Positions 15,070-23,100 of a stretch of DNA of 64,000 nt are shown here, piece by piece. Below the pieces are notes generated by a model. That model made no database searches. It worked only from the letters and a program-made list of their open reading frames with translations, and had not been told where the DNA came from. Location: contig JANQKZ010000045.1 in the NCBI GenBank assembly GCA_028280845.1, positions 62,001 through 126,000 of the forward strand, in the 5' to 3' direction. The DNA comes from Opitutales bacterium (GTDB taxonomy: Bacteria; Verrucomicrobiota; Verrucomicrobiia; Opitutales; JABSRG01). The position numbers and the translations under genes were made by a program. Numbering within the stretch: position 1 is the stretch's first letter; each line of letters starts with the position of its first letter.

Positions 15070-16813
15070 TGGCGGCAATTATCAGGCTTTGCTGGTTGAA
15101 ATAGGAAATGGACTGGCGAATGGCCGGCATCGACTTATCCCATTCGTAGGAATATTCCAGGCCGAACATCACCGGTTCGATCCCTCGCTTCGTCATATAA
15201 GCCAGGATACCATCCAGGTTCACCACTCCAGTTCCCCAGGGCACATCATGTCCCTCTGCCGTCAATGCACTTTGATCGTGCATTTGAACGGTGATGACCC
15301 GGTCGCCCAGGGTCTTGATGGCTTCATAGGGATCGATCCCCTCCTTCGCCCAATGCCCGAAATCACAGGCAGCCCCAATCAAGGGACTTCGGCCTTCACA
15401 GAGCTCAACTATTCTTTCCGGATACATGTAGACCGGCGACAGACGCTCACCATGGTTATGGATGGCCACCTTGATATTATACTCCACGCAGAGTCGCTCG
15501 ATTAAATCCAGGTCCTCCACCTTGGGTTCCGAGATAAAAGTCTCGATGCCCATCTCTTTTCCGAATTCAAAAATTTTGCGGCACTCCGCCTCATCTCCCG
15601 GGAGATCGAATACGAAATAGGTCAACAGGCTCATCCCTTCATCCGCCAGTTTTTCCCGGATGGCTCGGCGCTCTTCCGATGTAAGCTTATAATCAAAAGG
15701 TTTATCGATTTCCTTACTGACAGGCTGCACGTTCAAGCCACCGACATAGGCCAAGCCAAGTGCACTGGTTTTCTCAACAACATCAAAGAATGTGTCGTTC
15801 TTAAAGGTGTAAGCCTCGATGCCAAACCGCCACCCCAGGTTTTCCTGGGCTTCGACCGCAGGCGTTACCTTGCTGCTCGGAATGGTCGGTCCATCCAAAT
15901 CTCCCATCGCAAATTGGAGCCCATCCAGCATGTGGCGAATCAGAGGCGGATTCCAAAAAATATGCTCATTATGCCCAAGGGACGTATAAAATACCCGACC
16001 GCGGCCATACCGTTTCACCCAGCTCATGGCGAAATCCTGGTCTGCCATCCGCTCTGGCAGCATGCGCCGCTCCGGATTCATATCCGTCAATCGGGGGTCG
16101 ATGCTCAACACGACCCGGTTCCGGTCTCTCGAATACGGATCAGTGAACTGAAACACTTCATCACTCACATCGATATGGGCCCTGCCAAACACTCTGGAGA
16201 TCGGGTGCTCCGGCTCGTCCACTTTCAGGGTGATCCAGTCATAGGCCTTCCACGGGTGTCCCCCGCTTTCAAATCCGCCTAACATGACACCGAATTGAGG
16301 AAAAAAATCGTAGCGCGGCCATTGGCAGAAGGTGGCCCCAGCCGCATGAATCCCGACGAATCCTCCACCCTGGGTCACATAATCCAGCAAGTCGTTGCGA
16401 AGCTGCTCATCCTCCGTCAATACACCAGCGGTATTATTAAAGACCACCGCATCAAATTGATCCAAGTAATCCTTCTTAAAGACCGCGGGATCCCTGCTGA
16501 AGAACACCTCGTAAGCCCCCGACTTCTCCCCCATGACCTGAAACATGTAGTTTCCGTAGGGAATAGAAGGGTGGCCCGGGCGGACCTCTTTGCCCGTTAA
16601 ATGCAAATTAAAGATCAGGACCTTGCGGGGAGCTTGTGGCCTGGCCGATAAAGTGTCAGGAGTAGCTCGCTCGATCCGCTCGCGATCCACAGCCGGGATC
16701 GAAACAAAAGAATCGTCGGGTAAAATTGGCCCTTGTTTTTGGCCAAAGGTCACGGCGGCGGACACCAGAGAAAAACAGGTGGCCCAGGTGAATAATGGAA
16801 TAAAGTGCTTCAT
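15041..16813 (-). CDS. Secreted ThuA - sugar isomerase/epimerase fusion
   Basis: About 590 residues with a Sec signal (MKHFIPLFTWATCFSLVSAA). Residues about 45-265 are a ThuA/trehalose-utilisation domain, a class-I glutamine-amidotransferase-like fold, with NLHLTGKEVRPGHPS, LDYVTQGGGFVGIHAAGATF and RVFYTSLGHNEHIFW. Residues about 305-575 are a xylose-isomerase-like TIM barrel with IEAYTFKNDTFFDVV, KVAIHNHGER, GAACDFGHW and VITVQMHDQS containing the metal-ligand acids and histidines. ThuA-type proteins are linked to 3-keto-sugar metabolism, so the fusion plausibly processes the product of the co-operonic oxidoreductase. This is the promoter-proximal gene. ATG 16834 would add seven residues ahead of the signal peptide and is a possible alternative. 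Confidence 0.85.
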   Translation of the reverse strand: MKHFIPLFTWATCFSLVSAAVTFGQKQGPILPDDSFVSIPAVDRERIERATPDTLSARPQAPRKVLIFNLHLTGKEVRPGHPSIPYGNYMFQVMGEKSGAYEVFFSRDPAVFKKDYLDQFDAVVFNNTAGVLTEDEQLRNDLLDYVTQGGGFVGIHAAGATFCQWPRYDFFPQFGVMLGGFESGGHPWKAYDWITLKVDEPEHPISRVFGRAHIDVSDEVFQFTDPYSRDRNRVVLSIDPRLTDMNPERRMLPERMADQDFAMSWVKRYGRGRVFYTSLGHNEHIFWNPPLIRHMLDGLQFAMGDLDGPTIPSSKVTPAVEAQENLGWRFGIEAYTFKNDTFFDVVEKTSALGLAYVGGLNVQPVSKEIDKPFDYKLTSEERRAIREKLADEGMSLLTYFVFDLPGDEAECRKIFEFGKEMGIETFISEPKVEDLDLIERLCVEYNIKVAIHNHGERLSPVYMYPERIVELCEGRSPLIGAACDFGHWAKEGIDPYEAIKTLGDRVITVQMHDQSALTAEGHDVPWGTGVVNLDGILAYMTKRGIEPVMFGLEYSYEWDKSMPAIRQSISYFNQQSLIIAANEAPKFSQN

Positions 16814-16923
16814 TGTAGGGGTAACGGTATCCATCCTGTTCCGGAAAAGTGGGTTCGTTCAACAGGATTTGGCCTGACAGTTGAGTAGGTGGCATCGCCC
16901 GATCTCCCATCCGCCGTAAAATC

Positions 16924-16945
16924 GGATTGAAACCTCTTTCAATCC
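16924..16945. promoter_or_regulatory. Perfect 9-4-9 palindrome, operator candidate
   Basis: GGATTGAAA (16924-16932) and TTTCAATCC (16937-16945) are exact inverted copies separated by CCTC. The element lies 29 bases before the ATG of the Sec-exported oxidoreductase and 110 bases upstream of the divergent ThuA operon. It could thus control both. The TTGAAA/TTTCAA arms resemble LacI-type operators, but the four-base centre is atypical. Confidence 0.55.
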
Positions 16946-16974
16946 TTGAAGTCTAGAATTCAATTCCCCTCATC

Positions 16975-18102
16975 ATGCTTCGTTTTATTATCCTGTCTGC
17001 TTCCCTGGTGCTCCCCGCGTTATCACTCTGCGCTGCCCCACCCCAGCCTCCACCCGTGCGCATAGCGGTTGTTGGTCTGACCCATACCCATGTCCATTGG
17101 ATCCTGGGCCGCCCAACCCGTGGGGATATTGAAATCGTTGGAATTTACGAACCCAACCGAGACCTCGCTCAACGCTATGCGGACCTCCATGGCTACAACA
17201 TGGATCTCGTCTACGACGATCTCGACCTCATGCTCGACACGGTTCAACCGGATGGAGTCACCGCTTTCAACCCCATCTTTGATCATTTGGAGACCGTGCG
17301 CAAAGCGGCCCCTCGGGGAATCCATGTCATGGTAGAAAAACCCCTCGCGGTGAACCTCGACCATGCTCGAAAAATGGAAGCCCTCGCCCAGAAGCACGAT
17401 ATCCATTTACTGACCAATTACGAAACCACCTGGTACGGGACCACCCACGAGTCTTACCGGCTGGTTCACCTGGATGGGGAAATCGGACCAATCCGGAAGA
17501 TTGTCGTCCACGATGGACACCAGGGGCCTGCCGAAATCGGGGTCAACCAAGAGTTTCTAGACTGGTTAACTGACCCGAAGCTGAACGGGGGCGGGGCCCT
17601 GATCGATTTCGGGTGCTATGGGGCCAACCTGGTGACCTGGCTCATGAAAGGGGAGCGCCCCATCACTGTTACCGGGGTGACTCAAACCATAAAACCCGAC
17701 ATCTATCCCGAGGTGGATGATGAGGCGACCATCATCCTCACCTATCCTGACGCCCAGGCTATCATCCAGGCATCGTGGAACTGGCCGAGGAGCCGCAAAG
17801 ATATGGCCGTGTATGGAAGGGATGGGTACATCGTCACCCAGGATGCCACCCGCATGATTTACCGCCCCCACCGCGACAGCCCGGAGGAGCATCTCGTGGC
17901 CTATCCACCTGACAATCCCCGGGATGATCCCTTCGCCATGTTTGCCGCGGTCATCCGTGGAGAGCTTATCCTTGAACCCATGGCTCTCTCCAGCCTCGAG
18001 AACAACATGATTGTCATGGAGATCCTTCAAGCCGCGAAAGACTCCGCGCAAAAAGGCCGCACCCTTACGCTCCCCGAAGGCGAAAAACGTGTCTCCTGGT
18101 AA
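16975..18102 (+). CDS. Sec-exported Gfo/Idh/MocA-like protein with altered nucleotide motif
   Basis: 375 residues. An N-terminal Sec, not Tat, signal (MLRFIILSASLVLPALSLCA) leads into a Gfo/Idh/MocA fold. In the dinucleotide loop the usual GxGxxG is replaced by VVGLTHTHVHWIL, which loses the second and third glycines and gains three histidines. The catalytic-lysine motif VEKPLAVNL (residue about 123) and GGGALIDFGCYGANL are intact. Export in unfolded form and a non-standard cofactor loop suggest the protein does not work as a simple NAD(P) dehydrogenase. It may bind the cofactor differently, use a metal, or act as a lectin/lyase. It is divergent from the ThuA operon and shares its regulatory region. 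Confidence 0.82.
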   Translation: MLRFIILSASLVLPALSLCAAPPQPPPVRIAVVGLTHTHVHWILGRPTRGDIEIVGIYEPNRDLAQRYADLHGYNMDLVYDDLDLMLDTVQPDGVTAFNPIFDHLETVRKAAPRGIHVMVEKPLAVNLDHARKMEALAQKHDIHLLTNYETTWYGTTHESYRLVHLDGEIGPIRKIVVHDGHQGPAEIGVNQEFLDWLTDPKLNGGGALIDFGCYGANLVTWLMKGERPITVTGVTQTIKPDIYPEVDDEATIILTYPDAQAIIQASWNWPRSRKDMAVYGRDGYIVTQDATRMIYRPHRDSPEEHLVAYPPDNPRDDPFAMFAAVIRGELILEPMALSSLENNMIVMEILQAAKDSAQKGRTLTLPEGEKRVSW

Positions 18103-18241
18103 CCCCGCCCTCTCACTCAATGAGATTTCAGATAGGAGGCATTGGTTTTCATAAATAATGTATCCAGGAATAAATCTTCACCACTCATCGACCATCTACA
18201 CTCGATTTCCGCCCATCGCCCACTGCACTTCTAAACCTCCC

Positions 18242-19756
18242 TTACTCCACCTCAACCACAATTCGTCGGTAATCATACAAAGGAGCGATTGCACTTCCAT
18301 CCCTCACCTCAAGAATGATATGTATTGAGGTGCCAGCGGCATTTTCCGGGACCGAAAGTTCAGACGACGGGCCCGTCTTTGCAGATAATTCCACAGGCCC
18401 GGGATAGCTCCCGGCCTCCCGATATTGCCACCAGTGGATGCTGATTGGATCCCCGTCCGGATCGGAACTTCCTGAAGCATCAAACCTTAGGCTGCTTCCA
18501 GGCACCGCCTCGACCACGAGGATAGAATCACTGCCATCGCCCCATATCACCGCTTGGGGAGAATGATTCGTTTCCTCCACCGCTCCTCGGCACCAGTCCA
18601 TCCGGCACACAAAATCATTGAGAAAGGCCTGCCGCCACCGAAACACCGGGGCAAATTCCGGGTTAAATCGCTTGCCTGTCTCGGGTTCCACCCAGTCGTC
18701 TGCAGCTTCCCCTCGCATGTAGAAAGGGAGAAATTGATCTTCGTCCTTTTTTACGCTCTGGTGTTTGGACCAGATATTGACTTGAGGCTCTGCCGTGTAA
18801 CGCCCGCTCCACCCACCCCACTCCGGATGGTCTATATCAGATAAGCCTCGATTGATCAGGCAGAGCCAGGGTATGGTGCCTCCACCTTCCATAAACGAGA
18901 TGCCTCCGCGTGGAAATTGGCGTAGCGGATAATAGGCCCCAAAAGGCCCGTGATTACCGATCACATGTTCAAGGAGCCACTGGTGTTGGCCAATGCCATT
19001 ATAGGCATAAGGCTTCCAGGTGTAGGGACCCAGGTCGGTTCGCTCACCTTTATTATCAAACCCTCCATCCCCGCCGGGCCCGCCATAACAGTAGGCCTGG
19101 TAATTACTGCGAACCCAGTGGATTCCCGGAAACTCGTGGCATATCCAGGCGCCGGCATTATCCTGAGCTCCATTTTCAAACACACGCAACTTGGCCACAA
19201 AGGCAGCCAGGACTTCCTCCGAAACCGTCTCCCTCAGATCAAAAAGCGCTTGAGCCAGGGTGTTGGATCCTGCATTCACCACCACGTATAGCGGCCGCGG
19301 ATCATCGGCCAATCCTCGTTCAATCAGCAGCTGGGAACCCGGACTCGCCTTGCCGGATCCCACATCCTGAATTCCATAACGACGTTGGCCTGTGCGGACT
19401 AGCGATCGCAAAAAGGCAGGTTCCGGGTACAATGGGTCATGCTTCTGCAGGTTTTCATAAACCTTTTCATATCCCTCGATCAGATGGTAAAACAACTCTG
19501 GGTATAGCTTTTGTTTTTCGGGACGAGGAGAATCCGGGTTCAAAAATTTTCCAGTCACCGCCACAAGGCCTTCGAGATCAAATTCATTCGAGCACATGAG
19601 CATATGCATCATCTGCTGCTCCTCATCGGGTTCATTCCCCATATCAGCCAGGATAAAGAGGCGGCCGCGTGTATCGGCAATGGTTTTAAAGTCCGGGGCG
19701 GCGGAAGCGGTGGCAACAGAGGCAACCAGGAACCAAAGGTATGGTAAGGTTTTCAT
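18242..19756 (-). CDS. Sde182-type DUF1593 nucleoside-hydrolase-like protein
   Basis: About 504 residues with a signal peptide (MKTLPYLWFLVASVATASA). The nucleoside-hydrolase-like domain of the Sde182 family (DUF1593) starts with RLFILADMGNEPDEEQQMMH, whose Asp/Asn/Glu cluster corresponds to the metal-binding loop of nucleoside hydrolases. It runs to about residue 400, including HLIEGYEKVYENL, YVVVNAGSNTLAQAL and HGPFGAYYPL. The C-terminal ~100 residues form a PKD-like beta domain (RFDASGSSDPDGDPISIHWW), the Sde182 C-terminal module. Homologues have been linked to cellulose binding. The true activity is not established, and a role in polysaccharide use is inferred from neighbours. ATG 19756 is chosen because it begins the signal peptide. 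Confidence 0.85.
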   Translation of the reverse strand: MKTLPYLWFLVASVATASAAPDFKTIADTRGRLFILADMGNEPDEEQQMMHMLMCSNEFDLEGLVAVTGKFLNPDSPRPEKQKLYPELFYHLIEGYEKVYENLQKHDPLYPEPAFLRSLVRTGQRRYGIQDVGSGKASPGSQLLIERGLADDPRPLYVVVNAGSNTLAQALFDLRETVSEEVLAAFVAKLRVFENGAQDNAGAWICHEFPGIHWVRSNYQAYCYGGPGGDGGFDNKGERTDLGPYTWKPYAYNGIGQHQWLLEHVIGNHGPFGAYYPLRQFPRGGISFMEGGGTIPWLCLINRGLSDIDHPEWGGWSGRYTAEPQVNIWSKHQSVKKDEDQFLPFYMRGEAADDWVEPETGKRFNPEFAPVFRWRQAFLNDFVCRMDWCRGAVEETNHSPQAVIWGDGSDSILVVEAVPGSSLRFDASGSSDPDGDPISIHWWQYREAGSYPGPVELSAKTGPSSELSVPENAAGTSIHIILEVRDGSAIAPLYDYRRIVVEVE

Positions 19757-20093
19757 GGGGTAACAGATCAAACTCACTGTAATTCGAACGAATTGGATCG
19801 AGAAGCGACCAGCCTCTTGCCGGTAATGCCCTGGCGCAGTTGTGACGAAGCCAGCAGAGCAGATGTAAACTCCTCCCAGATTCGGATAACTGTCCCATTG
19901 AGACACTTTGACAAACCGAACACCTTGGAAAAGGAGGGAGCGAAACCATAAAAAGCTAAGCGTATTCTGGCAATTCGAGAACTACCCGGTATGGTCCCTC
20001 ATCAAAATCCCACCTCCCGCTTCCTCTTATTCTCCATAACCAGAGGAACCGGCAGTCACTCTCCAGGTTTCCACATATCAACCCACTTAAACT
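19757..20093. other. Divergent intergenic region, no gene seen
   Basis: These 337 bases lie between the divergent Sde182-type and acetyltransferase genes. No frame shows coding character. A TTGACA-like hexamer occurs near 19909, but no matching -10 element is convincing. No strong inverted repeat was found. Confidence 0.45.
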
Positions 20094-20636
20094 GTGATCG
20101 AAATCACTTCCCCCGATGGGCTCCCTCTGCATCTCACCATCCTATCCCGAGAGGATGGTCACCGGCTAGGGGCCTTTTTTGAAGCCCTCTCGCCGGAGAC
20201 CCGCCAGCGGTATGGCCCCCATCCGCTAACGGTCAATTACGCTCAGTTCCTCTGCCAGCGAGGGGAGCAGGACACATCGGTTCGACTCATCCTCCTCCAT
20301 TCCCATCAGGTGGTGGGTTACTTTCTGTTCGAGCGTCCCATCCAGGGGAAGGAAGTGGAGCGTTATCAGACCTATGGAATAGCCCTGGGCGCCCATGACT
20401 ACAGTTTCGCTCCCGTCATAGCTGACTCACACCAAAGTAAAGGAATCGCGACGCAGGTCATGCCATTCCTGATTCAAGCACTCAAAACCCGAAATGCTCG
20501 ACGCCTCATCCTCATGTGGGGAACTCAAGCCACCAACCTCCGCGCCCGTCGCCTCTACGAAAGCGCCGGGTTCCAGGAGATCGGCCGCTTCCATACTGAA
20601 GTCGAAAACATAGACATGCTGCTCCAACTGGTTTAA
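20094..20636 (+). CDS. GNAT-family N-acetyltransferase
   Basis: 180-residue cytosolic acetyltransferase-like protein. The acetyl-CoA pyrophosphate loop is DSHQSKGIATQVMPFLI (motif A, Q/RxxGxG/A type). The following strand-helix ARRLILMWGTQATNLRARRL and RRLYESAGFQEIGRF complete the GNAT core. The beginning IEITSPDGLPLHLTIL is the usual first strand. GTG 20094 is the start; no in-frame ATG fits, and the first strand begins immediately after it. The substrate could be a small amine, antibiotic or protein N-terminus; sequence alone does not decide. It lies 76 bases upstream of a lipoprotein gene on the same strand. Confidence 0.85.
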   Translation: MIEITSPDGLPLHLTILSREDGHRLGAFFEALSPETRQRYGPHPLTVNYAQFLCQRGEQDTSVRLILLHSHQVVGYFLFERPIQGKEVERYQTYGIALGAHDYSFAPVIADSHQSKGIATQVMPFLIQALKTRNARRLILMWGTQATNLRARRLYESAGFQEIGRFHTEVENIDMLLQLV

Positions 20637-20712
20637 GCGTCATGCCTTTTATACTCGAAACCGCCACCCGAATCCGGTTGCGGAAAGGGGCAAATCGCCC
20701 TATGCTCAATTT

Positions 20713-21465
20713 ATGTTCAGGATAAAATCTACCCCCTTTGTTTTACCCCTGATTTGGACCCTCCTGTATCTCTTGCTCACAGGATGCCAGACCGATGATA
20801 TCATCGCGCATCCGGTGATCGCCGCTAACCAGGAGCCTGCCATCTTAGGCGAGGATCAGGGAGTCAAATCTTTCGGCGCGCAACAAAACGTAAGTGTCTT
20901 CCCCATCGCACGGGAAAAAGGTTACATGGATATTCTCATTCTGGCTGAAAATCACGGCAGCGATCCTATTTACTTCGGTCGCCAGAATATTGTATTCCGG
21001 GACCAGGAGGGGGCTCCCCTAGAGGCCCCCGAGTTGACTCAAGTCCTCATCGACCTTCGCCAGGAAGCCATCCGCAAGGCGGAGGCTCTCATCGCCCAAG
21101 CCCGCAAAGGATCCGGAACGGCCGAGGTCAATATGGAGGACGAGGTGTTCTGGGATGCTCAGCGTATGCGAAAACAAAGCACTCATACGACCAACATCCG
21201 CCCGGAGGACATTGCGATGATTCAGACGGTGGACCCCCAGAAGAAACTGGATGCCCAAATTCAAGCCCTCACCGTGGAATATGAGGACCGCATGGCCCGG
21301 CTCAAAGAAACCTGGTTGGAGGAGGGTCAGATAGCAGACCAAGACTATTACCAGGGCATCATTCGCGCCGAGTTCCCGGAAGAATCCGTCAGTTCCATCG
21401 TATTGGATATTACCCTTGGGGCCGAATCCCACCAGGTTGAGCTTCGCCTCGACCCAAAGGCCTGA
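20713..21465 (+). CDS. Hypothetical lipoprotein
   Basis: 250 residues. The N-terminus is a type II signal with lipobox LLTGC (Cys 25), so the mature protein should be lipid-anchored. The body contains a beta-rich part (GYMDILILAENHGSDPIYFG, residues about 75-95) and a charged helical stretch (DLRQEAIRKAEALIAQARKG, then IQALTVEYEDRMARLKETW). It ends in a beta strand pair, VSSIVLDITLGAESHQVELR. I do not recognise the family. The arrangement resembles small beta-sandwich lipoproteins with an inserted coiled coil. Its neighbours give no functional clue. Confidence 0.75.
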   Translation: MFRIKSTPFVLPLIWTLLYLLLTGCQTDDIIAHPVIAANQEPAILGEDQGVKSFGAQQNVSVFPIAREKGYMDILILAENHGSDPIYFGRQNIVFRDQEGAPLEAPELTQVLIDLRQEAIRKAEALIAQARKGSGTAEVNMEDEVFWDAQRMRKQSTHTTNIRPEDIAMIQTVDPQKKLDAQIQALTVEYEDRMARLKETWLEEGQIADQDYYQGIIRAEFPEESVSSIVLDITLGAESHQVELRLDPKA

Positions 21466-21497
21466 AGTCATATCCAGATGAATTTTGTTTCCGCCGG

Positions 21498-21743
21498 CTA
21501 TCCGACTAAAACAAAGATCATAATCAGGGTAAGTGAAAGGGGTAAAAGGAGTATGCAAATCGCTAACCACGGTCCTGCCCGATGCGCCATATTCAAAGTC
21601 CATCCCAAGCCCTGATCCGCCCTTTTCGGTACCCAAAGCCTGTCGTCCTTTTTGCTGAAATAGATCCCAAGGATACCTCCACTCCAGTTATTGGAATTAT
21701 TCCACTCTTCCTCGTTAGCACCTTTCTGGTCTGAATCGTCCAC
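21498..21743 (-). CDS. Small DUF5808-like membrane protein
   Basis: 81 residues from a GTG start. The segment NNWSGGILGIYFSKKDDRLW continues as VPKRADQGLGWTLNMAH. It matches the pattern of DUF5808 (W-x-G-G, a Y/F-rich strand, DDxRLxVPKR, GxGWTLNxA) as I remember it. A single strong membrane helix follows (GPWLAICILLLPLSLTLIMI). The acidic N-terminus should face the cytoplasm. The motif falls in a region with no other gene, between two convergently ending genes, which supports it being real. The function of the family is unknown. Confidence 0.65.
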   Translation of the reverse strand: MDDSDQKGANEEEWNNSNNWSGGILGIYFSKKDDRLWVPKRADQGLGWTLNMAHRAGPWLAICILLLPLSLTLIMIFVLVG

Positions 21744-21780
21744 TCGATATAAGATTTAAAGTGGAATGAGGCTTCGACGT

Positions 21781-23025
21781 TCAAAACATGTCCATCCGCT
21801 TGGCAAGCAGACTGCCCTTCACATCTTCCTCCACCGGGGCGGAATGAATGATATCGGTCAACCGCCGATGCCAGGCAACATCCCGCCACATGCCCACAAA
21901 CTGGGGCCCACAGAAATTACTCGTGGAGATGGACAGCCAGCGGCCCGTTTGAGCCGCCTCCTCAGTACCGAGAGCGCAGAGTTCTTTCACATAACCCCAA
22001 TCCAACCCCGGCCAATCCCGGTAATCCACGATTCCCCAACATTCGGTGGTCACCAGTGCCTGGCCGAGATCGCGTGACCAGCGAGCCGCGTGATCAATCA
22101 TACCCTTCAACCCGTTTACCCAGTAAGCCTCCCGGGCACGGAAAGCTGGTTCTCCCTTCAAAGCGAGGCGTTGAAAGCTGTCGAAAACAAAGCGGTCCCA
22201 CTCCCATTCTACCTCCTCGTAAAACTCGTTATTATTGTATTGAGTCATCCAGATATGGGGCTCCAGGAAATCCAGCATATCGAAGCGCCCCTTATCATGA
22301 AGGTGGTCATGCATCTCACCCGTAAATGAAAAAGTGTATGGAATTTCTGGATACGCCGCTTTGAGGATCTTGATAGACCTGCGCATCCAGTCCTTTGATT
22401 TATCCGTCTGCCACTCGGACCAAATCGCCTCGGGAGGATCATTTTCGAAGAAGGGACACCAGAAGGGTCCTGTCCATTCATTGCAGAGATCCACATAGAG
22501 CACCGTATTCAGGAGCCCCGCGGCATCAATGGAGCGCAGCGTAGCCAACCAGGCTTCTCCCAGCTTCTCCGGCGTAGTCAGTCGCATTCGCAGGTCTTCT
22601 TTGTCCTCGCGAAACCAGGAGGACAGTCCGACACGAATATTGTATTCCTTACACTTGGCCAAAAAGGCATTCAGGTTGGGTTGAACCTGCACATCAATGA
22701 TTCCAGGACTTCCCCATTCTTGGACCTGCCAATGCGGAACCAGGGTGTAAGTGGCCTCTGGATCATGGTAAATGAGGTGTGGAAATGCGTCGATTCGAAT
22801 GGAATCGTATCCCCGCTCGACCAACTCACCCAACGCTTGATCCAAATCCTCGTAACCGGCCCCGGCCCATTTACGCTCTAGCCAGGAGAACTCCCACATC
22901 GCGATGGCCAGGGGATAGGTTTGAGTTGCTGCTTGGGGGAGCTGAGCATGCAAGTCGCGAGTGCTGGCTTCCACACCGCCAACCACCATTCCAGTGGCAG
23001 CACACAAAAAGTTTCTACGCTTCAT
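21781..23025 (-). CDS. Tat-exported clan GH-A (cellulase-like) glycoside hydrolase
   Basis: About 414 residues. The twin-arginine start MKRRNFLCAATGMVVGG is followed by an (alpha/beta)8 barrel of cellulase-like type: DSIRIDAFPHLIYHD, EYNIRVGLSSWFRED, and YVDLCNEWTGPFW near residue 180, where Glu after Asn is the expected acid/base. LVTTECWGI near residue 327 carries the expected nucleophile Glu. Spacing of the two Glu residues fits clan GH-A. I cannot assign a CAZy family; GH5-related 'cellulase-like' proteins of Verrucomicrobiota are the closest I recall. ATG 23025 starts the Tat motif; upstream in-frame codons add a leader that would mask it. Confidence 0.78.
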   Translation of the reverse strand: MKRRNFLCAATGMVVGGVEASTRDLHAQLPQAATQTYPLAIAMWEFSWLERKWAGAGYEDLDQALGELVERGYDSIRIDAFPHLIYHDPEATYTLVPHWQVQEWGSPGIIDVQVQPNLNAFLAKCKEYNIRVGLSSWFREDKEDLRMRLTTPEKLGEAWLATLRSIDAAGLLNTVLYVDLCNEWTGPFWCPFFENDPPEAIWSEWQTDKSKDWMRRSIKILKAAYPEIPYTFSFTGEMHDHLHDKGRFDMLDFLEPHIWMTQYNNNEFYEEVEWEWDRFVFDSFQRLALKGEPAFRAREAYWVNGLKGMIDHAARWSRDLGQALVTTECWGIVDYRDWPGLDWGYVKELCALGTEEAAQTGRWLSISTSNFCGPQFVGMWRDVAWHRRLTDIIHSAPVEEDVKGSLLAKRMDMF

Positions 23026-23100
23026 GCCCCTTAAGATAACGGGCAGCACCGATGAGAACAACTGTTTCCCGCCCAACGTCGAGCAGCAGTCTGCGAGGAG

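Noticed and set aside
14518-15099. 193-codon plus-strand frame opposite the Tat oxidoreductase
   Set aside because: It is a shadow of a well-supported Gfo/Idh/MocA gene; the product has no domain and no ribosome-binding context.
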